Shown piece by piece: positions 56,485 to 64,000 of a DNA stretch of 64,000 nt; position 1 is the stretch's first letter, and each line of letters opens with the position of its first letter. The DNA lies in IMG/VR virus record IMGVR_UViG_3300017752_002245, positions 39,167 through 103,166 of that record; one strand, 5' to 3'. A program made the position numbers and the translations under genes. The notes under the pieces were generated by a model, which had not been told where the DNA came from, ran no database searches, and saw only the letters and a program-made list of their open reading frames with translations. Source of the DNA: a virus.

Positions 56485-58215
56485 CTATTTATACCAATTT
56501 AACTTATCTTTCTTATATCTTTCGAGGTTTTTGAAATATTTCTTTACGTCTTTTCTTGTTATATCGGGTAGTTTTTCTTCGTAAGTCTCTCTCAAGTCAT
56601 ATCCTAGTTGTTTGTACCAACCCATATGCCATCCAGATAGACTTTCTGGTCTTCCTAGTTTGATTATTCTGTCTGATTGATACTTAGTAGTCCATTCTAA
56701 CATGTCAATTTGGTCGTAATTTCCACTTGGATGTACCCATACTTGTTGAAATGTTTTTTCTGCACGGTTTTTTAACTCTTCCTTTAGAGCAGCATCTTTT
56801 GGAAAATTATCTACCATTTGTCGTAAAGAGGGGTTTGGGTTTATTACTCTCTTTACTTCCCAGTGTTGATAATAGTAATTTTCTATAGCTTTATCTAAAA
56901 GAGTTTTATCTCTCCACGTGTATCCATATTTGGACGGGTCTTTTTCTATATCTGAAACTGCATCAACACCATCTGAGACATGTTGTGATATATACAATGG
57001 ATGTATTGTAACTTGATTCCACCAATACTTATTCAACCATTCTCCAGATTTATCTAAAGTTTCAAATGTTTCGTGAGGTAATCCCGCAATCATTGTCAAT
57101 GTTTGATTGTAATGATTACCAGTATGTCTATTCTTCTTAAAATACTCTGCGGATGCAAGTAATCCCTCTTGCATCTGTAATGGAGAAAAACCTTTGTTAA
57201 TAGATTTACCAGATGCATGGTTAAATGTTTCAATACCCATAGACTGACTGGTAAATCCCATATCAATCATATTGTCCCAGTCTTGTTTTGCTCGTCTTAT
57301 TAACAAGTCACCACGAATAAATCCATGGAACTGAGGTTGAAAGGGAAGTTTTCTTACAACGTCTGCAAACTTTGATATGTACTCAGAACTTGCATTAGCG
57401 GTCTCATCTGCAAGACAGTAATGTGTTACACCCCATTTCTCATAGTTCTCTCTTAGTTCTTCTTCAAAGTTTTCTGCATGTCTACTATGGTCACCCTTAA
57501 CACCTAACGGGGAGTAGTCACAGAATGTACATTTGAATATACATCCTCTAGACAACTCCATGGTCAATACTTCATCCTTTTGTATAAAATCTCTTTCTTC
57601 GTATGATGTGTGTGGATTCTTATGAGGAAATGCGGGATAGTCATTAAAACAATCCATAATAACAAATTCCTTTCCTACCATGTCTATTTGATTGAAAGGA
57701 TTAATTTTGACTTTTACTTTAGGGTGTTTTGCATTACCAGTAAAATAATCACACAGAGCGACAATTGCATGTTCTCCATTACCTATACAAAAGTAATCGA
57801 CATTTTCGTGTCGGATAACATTAACTAGTTTATTTGCACCTACTACGATTTTTACCCAAGGGTATCTTTCCTTAATGTGTTTTATGAGTCTGTTTTGTTT
57901 TCTTACTATAGGTGGTGCTTCGTGAATTGAATATGTGAAGAACACACTGAACCCTATCCATTTGGTATTCTTAGTGATTCGAGTTTCACAAAATTCATGT
58001 AGTTCACTATCGTCCCATGCCTCAAGAAAGTCTACAACTTCAATGTCCCACTTCCCAGTATTTCTTAAATGGGTTGCAATTCTATGAGCGCCCGTTCCCC
58101 TAACTGGCATTTCTTCCCAATTACCAGAATCATAAACTGCATGTTCTGGAACAAATCCTTTACCTATCGGGTATGTAAAGGACGCACCAGTTATTATTAA
58201 TCCATGGTGTTTCAT
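56485..58215 (-). CDS. radical SAM protein with N-terminal cobalamin-binding-like domain
   Basis: A 576-residue protein. The N-terminal 170 residues look like a B12-binding Rossmann domain (FSVFFTYSIHEAP, IKIVVGANKLV-like strands) but without a clear DxHxxG motif. MELSRGCIFKCTFCDYS carries CxxxCxxC for the 4Fe-4S/SAM site, and TMIAGLPHETFETL is typical of this superfamily. Substrate unknown; sugar or lipid modification fits. It interrupts the structural operon, between gp4 and the gene at 55887, overlapping gp4 by 4 nt. Confidence 0.75.
   Translation of the reverse strand: MKHHGLIITGASFTYPIGKGFVPEHAVYDSGNWEEMPVRGTGAHRIATHLRNTGKWDIEVVDFLEAWDDSELHEFCETRITKNTKWIGFSVFFTYSIHEAPPIVRKQNRLIKHIKERYPWVKIVVGANKLVNVIRHENVDYFCIGNGEHAIVALCDYFTGNAKHPKVKVKINPFNQIDMVGKEFVIMDCFNDYPAFPHKNPHTSYEERDFIQKDEVLTMELSRGCIFKCTFCDYSPLGVKGDHSRHAENFEEELRENYEKWGVTHYCLADETANASSEYISKFADVVRKLPFQPQFHGFIRGDLLIRRAKQDWDNMIDMGFTSQSMGIETFNHASGKSINKGFSPLQMQEGLLASAEYFKKNRHTGNHYNQTLTMIAGLPHETFETLDKSGEWLNKYWWNQVTIHPLYISQHVSDGVDAVSDIEKDPSKYGYTWRDKTLLDKAIENYYYQHWEVKRVINPNPSLRQMVDNFPKDAALKEELKNRAEKTFQQVWVHPSGNYDQIDMLEWTTKYQSDRIIKLGRPESLSGWHMGWYKQLGYDLRETYEEKLPDITRKDVKKYFKNLERYKKDKLNWYK
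56486..56493 (-). promoter_or_regulatory. T4-type late promoter fused to start codon (TATAAATA-GAACT-ATG)
   Basis: Reverse-strand TATAAATAGAACTATG, third identical copy. It lies at the 3' end of the radical SAM gene and would start a leaderless mRNA for the gene at 56480. Confidence 0.6.
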
Positions 58216-58688
58216 CTTTTTCTTTTGGTGAAAGGTCTCAGTGGTTTTGTTGATTTAGGAATAAGAGACTTGAGTGGTTCATTCTTTTCAGTCCAGATAA
58301 CAAATCTCCATCCACGGTCTTTTGCATATTCATTTGCCGCTTCCCACTTATTTATATTCTTTACGTAAGTCATACTTTCAGATATAAACTTTTTAGTTCT
58401 GCGACTACCTGTAGGAATTCTAGTCTCTTTATCTGGTTTAATCTCAACCAACCAAGTCTTACCATCTTCCATGACCATTTTTAAATCCATAAAATATCTA
58501 TGATAACGCTTGTCAACTTCATATAAGTATGGTATAATAACCTCTTCAGAAGACCATTTTACTACTTTGGGGTTGTTATCACACCATTTGAATGCATGTT
58601 TCTCCCACAGAGAACGATATACCACAACAGTATGGTCTCCCTCGTACTTCTTTGTGTTTTTTACTCTGTATCTACCCGAATATGCCAT
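58212..58688 (-). CDS. 4: head completion protein gp4
   Basis: A 158-residue protein (T4 gp4 is 150). MAYSGRYRVKNTKKYEGDHT, YRSLWEKHAFKWCDNNPKV, WSSEEVIIPYLYEVDKRYHR, YFMDLKM and WLVEIKPDKET match T4 gp4/gp50, a small nuclease-like protein that completes the head before tail joining. The D...ExK residues suit a PD-(D/E)XK fold. It is first in its operon, with a late promoter at 58725. Confidence 0.85.
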   Translation of the reverse strand: MAYSGRYRVKNTKKYEGDHTVVVYRSLWEKHAFKWCDNNPKVVKWSSEEVIIPYLYEVDKRYHRYFMDLKMVMEDGKTWLVEIKPDKETRIPTGSRRTKKFISESMTYVKNINKWEAANEYAKDRGWRFVIWTEKNEPLKSLIPKSTKPLRPFTKRKR

Positions 58689-58696
58689 AAAAACCT

Positions 58697-58704
58697 TATA
58701 AATA
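58697..58704 (+). promoter_or_regulatory. T4-type late promoter, plus strand (TATAAATA)
   Basis: An exact box 39 nt before gp48 at 58744. It is divergent from, and interleaved with, the minus-strand box at 58725, so each transcript starts across the other's leader. Confidence 0.6.
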
Positions 58705-58724
58705 AAGATAACTGATTTATAACC

Positions 58725-58732
58725 TATTTATA
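58725..58732 (-). promoter_or_regulatory. T4-type late promoter, minus strand (TATAAATA)
   Basis: Reverse-strand TATAAATA. It drives gp4 (start 58688), predicted transcript start about 58719. Confidence 0.6.
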
Positions 58733-58743
58733 GAGAAATTACA

Positions 58744-59787
58744 ATGCCGACAGTCACAAACATTCAAGACGTACAGGTAGGAGATACTTTAACTTCTGCA
58801 CAAATAGTTGAAGCAGCAACTGGTAGAAAGCCTGGCATCGAAGAAAACAAAAGTCGAAAAGACTTAGAGTATCCACTTAACAATCCTGACGAATATAAAG
58901 GTCGTTTAATCTTTAACGTAATGAAAGAACCTGAGACTGACCTTGGTAATATTTCAGAAGCAGCAACTTCTTTTGCAAAGTCTGTTGGGGCGGGTTTAAA
59001 GAATGCACTTAAAACTGAAAACCCTGAAGAAGTTGCAAAAGCAGTTAAATCTCACAAAGGTGAAGATAACGTTCCTATTATTAAACAAAGACCATTAATT
59101 AAACTTGATAGACAAGTATCGATGTATCTACCTGTTGGTCTACAATACCGTGATAACGTTGCATATGAGAATATGGACTTAGGTGGTGCGGGTGCGGCTG
59201 CGGAAAGAGGATTACAATCTGGTTCTGGTGCTATTAAGAATTTGATTGAAGGTGGAATGAAAACTCTGAGTGCGGGTCTTAGTGGTGCGGCAAACAAAGA
59301 TGTTGCAAAACTAGGTGTTGTTAAACTTGCATCTAAGTTACCTGACGAAGTATCGGGTGCATTCAAATCAGCAGCGGGGGTGACAACTAATCCAAACACT
59401 CGTGTATTATTTAAACAAGTTAATCTTCGTGAATTTGCATTTGCATTTAAGTTCATTGCAACTTCGTCAAAAGAAGCAGAAGAAGTAAAAGAGATTATTA
59501 AACTATTTAGAACAGAACTATATCCAGAGAATATTAATCTAGACGTGGGTGGAAGTCAAGTTTCTATTGGTTACAAGTTTCCCAACAAATTCCAGATTGA
59601 TATTGAATATGATGGAGAAGAGATTGCAACAAGAATTAAACCGTGTTTCCTTAGAGATGTTAGTGTAACATATAATAACACATCAATGACTATGCACAAT
59701 GACGGGAACTTTCAAGAAATCGAAATGTCATTATCATTCCAAGAAACAAGAACACTCAACAGAAAAGATGTAGAGGAAGGATTCTAA
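58744..59787 (+). CDS. 48: baseplate tail-tube cap protein gp48-like
   Basis: A 347-residue protein (T4 gp48 is 364). The C-terminal half (LFKQVNLREFAFAFKFIATS, EEVKEIIKLFRTELYPE, IKPCFLRDVSVTYNN, NFQEIEMSLSFQETRTLNRK) follows T4 gp48, the cap that starts the tail tube. The middle is Ala/Gly-rich. It leads the plus-strand baseplate operon. Adjacent genes overlap by 1 nt. Confidence 0.75.
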   Translation: MPTVTNIQDVQVGDTLTSAQIVEAATGRKPGIEENKSRKDLEYPLNNPDEYKGRLIFNVMKEPETDLGNISEAATSFAKSVGAGLKNALKTENPEEVAKAVKSHKGEDNVPIIKQRPLIKLDRQVSMYLPVGLQYRDNVAYENMDLGGAGAAAERGLQSGSGAIKNLIEGGMKTLSAGLSGAANKDVAKLGVVKLASKLPDEVSGAFKSAAGVTTNPNTRVLFKQVNLREFAFAFKFIATSSKEAEEVKEIIKLFRTELYPENINLDVGGSQVSIGYKFPNKFQIDIEYDGEEIATRIKPCFLRDVSVTYNNTSMTMHNDGNFQEIEMSLSFQETRTLNRKDVEEGF

Positions 59788-60569
59788 TGACAACAAAATA
59801 TTTTAAAAACTTTAATATTGTCGGATATAATTTTGGTAATGAGACCTCTTCAGTTCTCTTCGATGACCTCTCACAATATGTAGATATTATTGATGGACTG
59901 AAAGATAATGTTTCTTTCTATGAACAGTATACTGTAGTTGCGGGTGAAAGACCTGATACTCTTTCATACAAGTTATATGGAACTACTAATTATTACTGGA
60001 CATTCTTTCTTATGAATGACCACTTACGTGAGTCTGGATGGCCAATCCCTACATATGAACTATTGGATACTGCAAAAACAAAATATCCATATAGAATTGT
60101 TACAACAAACTCAGATATATCAACATCATTTCCAGTTGGTCAGATTGTAACTGGAGTAAATAGTGGTACTGTCGGTACTATAATCAAACGAAACCTTGAC
60201 ATGGGTCAATTAGTAATTGATACTTCATTAACGCCTGGCGATTACTTTGGTAAATATCCTAACCTTGAAAACTTTGGCCCTACAGAGAACATACAATACA
60301 CTGCTCAAGATGGTGCATTCTATACTGCAACACTTGTTAAAGAATCTGAACAATACAATGCAGTTCATCATTATGAAGATACTAATGGTGTATGGCAAGA
60401 CTTGACATTATTTGATTTTGATACACCAAATCCTCTCTGGAAACCTGTCACTTATAGAGATAGAATTGAAGCAAGGAACGATGAATTAAAATTTATTAAT
60501 GTTTTAAAACCCGATGTGGTAGACAACGTAGTTAGTGAATTCAATAACTTTCATAAAAGAGTAGGTTAA
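59787..60569 (+). CDS. 53: baseplate wedge protein gp53
   Basis: A 260-residue protein. TKYFKNFNIVGYNFGNET and VSFYEQYTVVAGERPDTLSY, KLYGTTNYYWTFFLMNDHL are hallmark gp53 segments; T4 gp53 is 196 residues, and phages of this group carry extra C-terminal sequence. It joins wedges into the baseplate. Confidence 0.85.
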   Translation: MTTKYFKNFNIVGYNFGNETSSVLFDDLSQYVDIIDGLKDNVSFYEQYTVVAGERPDTLSYKLYGTTNYYWTFFLMNDHLRESGWPIPTYELLDTAKTKYPYRIVTTNSDISTSFPVGQIVTGVNSGTVGTIIKRNLDMGQLVIDTSLTPGDYFGKYPNLENFGPTENIQYTAQDGAFYTATLVKESEQYNAVHHYEDTNGVWQDLTLFDFDTPNPLWKPVTYRDRIEARNDELKFINVLKPDVVDNVVSEFNNFHKRVG

Positions 60570-61921
60570 TGTCCACATCTCAACAGTTCAAAATAACTGA
60601 GGCATCAATCTCGGCAGACCGTTTCGGTGGATTTGCATCAAATTCTTTTGATGTTCGTACATCTGTTGCGGAATTAAATATATTTGAAAGTTTAGATAAA
60701 CCTTATTTGACGGGAACTGTTGTTATTCTTGATGACAAAGCATTGTTTGATTCAATGAATTTTCAAGGAACAGAACGATTTCGTATAAAACTTTCTTCTG
60801 CGGATGAAACTTTAGATACCGTATTCGAACGTACCTTTATGATGACTGGAATCGAGCGTTCGGTCAAGGGAAATGATAACGGAAAATCTAGTATGTATGT
60901 TATTACATTACTAGACGAACATGCATATCTGAGTAGTCTAACAAGAATTAGTAAATCGTTTAACGGACGTATTGACAAGATTATTATTAAACTTCTTGCA
61001 ACTCAAATGAATATGGATGTGGACGTTTCTTATTTGTTTAGAGGTGACGGTAAAGAATCTCTACCTGTTCAATCTAATATGAAAGGTATTATTCCTAACC
61101 TGAGTCCTATACAAACAATTAAATGGTTGATACAAAGAGCGACCACAGTTACAGGGTCACCTTTCTTTGCTTATGCATCTATGCATGATGACAATCTTCG
61201 TCTAGGTAATTTAGATGCCATGTTATCACAAAAAGCGTTTAACTCAAAATTACCTTACACATATAACCCAGCAAATGTTTCTAGTGCAGATACCCAATCG
61301 GAAGTAGAAAAAACATTTACTATTAAAGCATTAAAAACATCTAAGATGGGAAACACATTGAAACTTATTCAAGAAGGTGCAGTTTCATCACAGATGTCAA
61401 ATACTAATCTTAACACAGGACAAATATTTAGTCAACACTTTTCAATAAGAAATACCTTGAATAAATTAAATAATCATGGTATAATTGGAGAATATCAGAA
61501 TGTATTTGATACTGAGTTTAAGATGGACGAATCTCTTGTAGATACTTTTGAATCACAGAGGTTTCATACAATAACATCTAGTGGTACATATGGTAGATTT
61601 AAAAGTTACCATGATGAGTTTGATGCGACTAAGTTTGAAAAGAAACTTGAAAGTAAAGCATTACACAATACTCTATATAAAAACATGATGAATGTAGTTA
61701 TTGAAGGTGCGGGATTTATTGTTTCGAAAGCAAGTGTTGGTGACATAGTAAATTTAAAAATTGTAAATGATAATACAGAACAAGATAGAAATGTCGGTGA
61801 AGATGACTTAATAGATAAAACTAAATCTGGTGATTGTATTATATACGATACTAGACATACTTTCTCTGGAACACAACACACGGTGTCTATGAACGTATGT
61901 AAACTGGAGAAACTTTCATAA
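60569..61921 (+). CDS. baseplate hub protein (gp27-like)
   Basis: A 450-residue protein between gp53 and gp5. It has duplicated-barrel traits of gp27-like hubs: VVILDDKALFDSMNFQGTER, ITLLDEHAYLSSLTRISKSF, SPIQTIKWLIQRATTVTG and DCIIYDTRHTFSGTQHTVSM. T4 gp27 is 391 residues and lies next to gp5 in function. The assignment rests on position and these segments, not on a full alignment. Confidence 0.6.
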   Translation: MSTSQQFKITEASISADRFGGFASNSFDVRTSVAELNIFESLDKPYLTGTVVILDDKALFDSMNFQGTERFRIKLSSADETLDTVFERTFMMTGIERSVKGNDNGKSSMYVITLLDEHAYLSSLTRISKSFNGRIDKIIIKLLATQMNMDVDVSYLFRGDGKESLPVQSNMKGIIPNLSPIQTIKWLIQRATTVTGSPFFAYASMHDDNLRLGNLDAMLSQKAFNSKLPYTYNPANVSSADTQSEVEKTFTIKALKTSKMGNTLKLIQEGAVSSQMSNTNLNTGQIFSQHFSIRNTLNKLNNHGIIGEYQNVFDTEFKMDESLVDTFESQRFHTITSSGTYGRFKSYHDEFDATKFEKKLESKALHNTLYKNMMNVVIEGAGFIVSKASVGDIVNLKIVNDNTEQDRNVGEDDLIDKTKSGDCIIYDTRHTFSGTQHTVSMNVCKLEKLS

Positions 61922-62781
61922 TGAAACCAATTCTTTCAGAGTATTATGGTGATAACACACGATGGTTTATTGCAACTGTTGTGGATTCTTCACCACCATA
62001 TGGTTTTGAAGGACGAGTAAAAATTCGTGTACATGGATTACATACCTCGTCTACTAAACTAATACCTCAACATGACCTACCATGGGCGCAATGCGTTGTA
62101 CCTACAACAGAAGGTGGAATATCTGGTATTGGAAGAATGCCACAGGTTCAACCTAATGCATTGGTCTTCGGTATGTTTATGGATGGTGTAAATTCACAAA
62201 CACCTATTGTATTAGGTAGTCTACCGCATATTGAATTACCTACAAGAACTCAACTAGGTCAAGTGGGTGAAGATATTGGAGAAGATAACAAACCAGAAGG
62301 TCTGTGGCAAAGTGTTATTGCCGCAGTAAAACCAAAAGATGTTGATATACAAAATGACAATAGTGGTAATATTAATAATCTGGTAAGATTGTCACGAGAA
62401 AAAACTGCGGTCAAGTTCTTTTTAAATCTTGGATATACTGTTAAACAATCTATAGGTTTAGTTTCTGGTCTTGAGATGGCTTCTGGTTTAAGAACTGGTG
62501 TTAATGTTCAATCAAGTGGTCTTGGAAGGTATTCTAGAAAAAGGTATAATGATTTACAAAACTTTTCTAATGACTACAATCAATTTATGGTTCAACTTGC
62601 CTTCATTGCATACGAATTAAATGGGTCACAAACAAACGCAAATATAAAACTACTACAATCAGATAAGTTAGAAGGTTCTGATGGAGTGTGTAGGGTAGTG
62701 TGTAAGTATTATATTCAAGATGAGTCTCTTACAAAACAGTCAGAACTTGCCGCACGAAGAATGATGGATAGGATAGCATAA
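61921..62781 (+). CDS. 5: gp5-like OB-fold hub with tail-lysozyme-like domain
   Basis: A 286-residue protein. Residues 1-105 form the gp5 OB fold (GFEGRVKIRVHGLHT, LPWAQCVVPTTEGGISGIG, NSQTPIVLGSLPHI). Residues 155-286 (TAVKFFLNLGYTVKQSIGLV, LGRYSRKRYNDLQNFSNDYN, QFMVQLAFIAYEL) look like the phage tail lysozyme domain. The triple-helical needle of T4 gp5 is absent. It should sit at the tail tip and breach peptidoglycan. Confidence 0.75.
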   Translation: MKPILSEYYGDNTRWFIATVVDSSPPYGFEGRVKIRVHGLHTSSTKLIPQHDLPWAQCVVPTTEGGISGIGRMPQVQPNALVFGMFMDGVNSQTPIVLGSLPHIELPTRTQLGQVGEDIGEDNKPEGLWQSVIAAVKPKDVDIQNDNSGNINNLVRLSREKTAVKFFLNLGYTVKQSIGLVSGLEMASGLRTGVNVQSSGLGRYSRKRYNDLQNFSNDYNQFMVQLAFIAYELNGSQTNANIKLLQSDKLEGSDGVCRVVCKYYIQDESLTKQSELAARRMMDRIA

Positions 62782-64000
62782 TGGCATTAAACAAATCTTC
62801 ACTCAACAGTACAATAAACTCTGAAATCAATAAACAGGTTGAAGGGAATGCTAATTATGCCTCTAGTGCTGTAAACACTATCGAAGATACATTTGCAAAG
62901 ACCACAAGTAAAATTGGTAAGGTTGATGGAGAAGTCTTAGGTGGAGTTCAGTCTTTAGGTTCGTCTGCTCTTGACGGAAACGAAGTATTAAAAGATGGTA
63001 TAGGAAAACTTACAGATAAGATTCCTAGTTTAGGAGGTACTGCAACTGCACAATCATCCATACCAAACCTTTTAGGTTTATCAGAAGCAGACCCTACTGC
63101 ATCTGCAATGGAAGCAGTTGGTGGTGCATCACCCAAAGACCTTCAATCCGCAGTAGATAAAGTAACAACTATCTCTGGTGAATCGATGACTGATATATCT
63201 ACATTTACTGCCAGTATTGCTTCCGCTGATGAACTAACAAGTATTACCGCTGCTCTTCCTTCTTTAGAAATTCCTAGTCTTGATGCAGTCGTAGGTGAGA
63301 TTACCCCTGTTGCAAGTCTGAGTAGTCTTGGAGATGGTGTGAAGGATGCAGTATCAGATGCAACTAGTATTGGTGGTCTTAGTGCGTCACTCCCGTCACC
63401 AAAGAATACATTAAGTAATTTCGGTAGTGTTGGTGATTTAGTTTCAAGTGGATTGAACGATATTACAACCGCTGCTACAGGATTTGTAAATGATGCAACC
63501 AAGTTTGCAGATGACTTTGCATCATCGATAGACAAAGGTGTCAGTGGAGTTTTACAGAATCTTGCAGAGGGATTGACAGGACAAGCATCTTCTTTCCTCG
63601 CTAATATTGTGCCTGGCGGTATTAGTTCAACTGAAGCAGAGAGAAGAGAAATATTAAGACAGTTTTCAACGGGAGACCCAACAGAAAAAACTAAAGCAGT
63701 TAAAACACTGACATCAAAATCTAATAACGTGTCTCCTGAAATGAAAAGTATTATTGATAAAGTAGAAGCGACTACACCTAATACATTGTCAGATAAAGTT
63801 GCAAACGAAGCAAAAAAACAAGGTGTTCCTCAAGAAAAAATAGATGTAGCTATTGCAGAATTACAAACAATTGATAATAGTTTAGAACAACTTGATACAA
63901 CTATTGGTGGTACAGTTGTTATTGACCAGAGTATGTTTGATGAAGACTTTTCTATTGGTCAAAATGAATCTAAGTGGTCTGGTCGTACATCTAAAGATGA
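62781..64000 (+). CDS. tail/baseplate protein (truncated at window edge)
   Basis: The ATG overlaps the gp5 stop (TAATG). At least 406 residues are visible, Ser/Gly/Ala/Asp-rich with repeated SLxxLG-type turns (VGGASPKDLQSAVDKVTTIS, IPSLDAVVGEITPVASLSSL), suggesting a long structural protein. The last visible residues IGQNESKWSGRTSKD could begin a new domain. Function unknown; probably part of the tail fibre or tip complex. Confidence 0.55.
   Translation, partial: MALNKSSLNSTINSEINKQVEGNANYASSAVNTIEDTFAKTTSKIGKVDGEVLGGVQSLGSSALDGNEVLKDGIGKLTDKIPSLGGTATAQSSIPNLLGLSEADPTASAMEAVGGASPKDLQSAVDKVTTISGESMTDISTFTASIASADELTSITAALPSLEIPSLDAVVGEITPVASLSSLGDGVKDAVSDATSIGGLSASLPSPKNTLSNFGSVGDLVSSGLNDITTAATGFVNDATKFADDFASSIDKGVSGVLQNLAEGLTGQASSFLANIVPGGISSTEAERREILRQFSTGDPTEKTKAVKTLTSKSNNVSPEMKSIIDKVEATTPNTLSDKVANEAKKQGVPQEKIDVAIAELQTIDNSLEQLDTTIGGTVVIDQSMFDEDFSIGQNESKWSGRTSKD

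Noticed and set aside
1-64000. CRISPR arrays, integrase, attachment sites or insertion sequences
   Set aside because: No regularly spaced repeats, recombinase genes or terminal inverted repeats were seen; the gene set fits a strictly lytic phage.

Overview
This window is part of a large, AT-rich, lytic T4-like myovirus genome, and its gene content resembles marine T4-like phages (cyanophages, pelagimyophages). The evidence is a T4-type baseplate set (gp53, gp48, gp5, hub, gp26/gp51 and tape-measure-like proteins), head-completion gp4, ssDNA-binding gp32, the late co-activator gp33, T4 late-promoter boxes (TATAAATA), PhoH, and NrdA/NrdB with a glutaredoxin fused to NrdA. No photosynthesis genes are present. 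A phage-encoded TonB-dependent-receptor-like protein points to a Gram-negative, probably marine proteobacterial host. I could not identify the host further. There is no integrase, att site, CRISPR array or insertion sequence, and no gene-free stretch longer than 300 bases.

Layout. 1-10.7 kb (+): a PD-(D/E)XK nuclease, then a run of genes whose products start with short peptides like T4 capsid-targeting sequences (MKxFxxFxxE), followed by small virion-like proteins. 10.7-16.3 kb (+): fatty-acid desaturase, a degenerate acyl-CoA-synthetase-like protein, two Cys-cluster proteins, an asparagine-synthetase-like enzyme and a holin-like protein. 16.3-25.7 kb (+): nrdA-nrdB, a GIY-YIG-like nuclease, an intact AMP-binding enzyme, an SGNH hydrolase, small early-type genes behind strong sigma70-like promoters, aspartate decarboxylase PanD, PhoH and an M15 peptidase. 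25.7-43 kb (+): a long, tightly overlapping run of glycosyltransferases, sulfotransferase-like proteins, methyltransferases, a radical SAM enzyme, a carbamoyltransferase split by an in-frame TGA, and a HAD/nucleotidyltransferase fusion. It ends with a nuclease and two tRNA-Arg genes. 43.6-46.2 kb (-): a P-loop kinase with a capsid-targeting-like N-terminus, two tandem paralogues and a small conserved protein. 46.2-51.9 kb (+): early/middle-type genes, gp33, gp32 and the TonB-receptor-like protein. 51.8-58.7 kb (-): SufA/IscA, IscU, tape measure, gp51/gp26, a tail-tube-like protein, a conserved head/tail protein, a radical SAM enzyme and gp4. 58.7-64 kb (+): gp48, gp53, hub, gp5 and a truncated tail protein.

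How it fits together. Two promoter classes are visible. One is TTGACA-N17-TATAAT, mostly with an extended -10 (TGnTATAAT), in front of small, nucleotide-metabolism and replication genes. The other is the T4 late box. In six genes the late box (TATAnATA) lies exactly 5 nt before the ATG, which by T4 spacing predicts leaderless mRNAs. The most interesting points are the phage TonB-receptor-like gene beside IscU and SufA; the likely -1 frameshift joining gp26 and gp51; the suite of putative capsid-packaged proteins; a catalytically intact phage PanD; the paired acyl-adenylate-type proteins around a desaturase; the 17-kb glycan assembly module; and an apparent lack of GATC sites.
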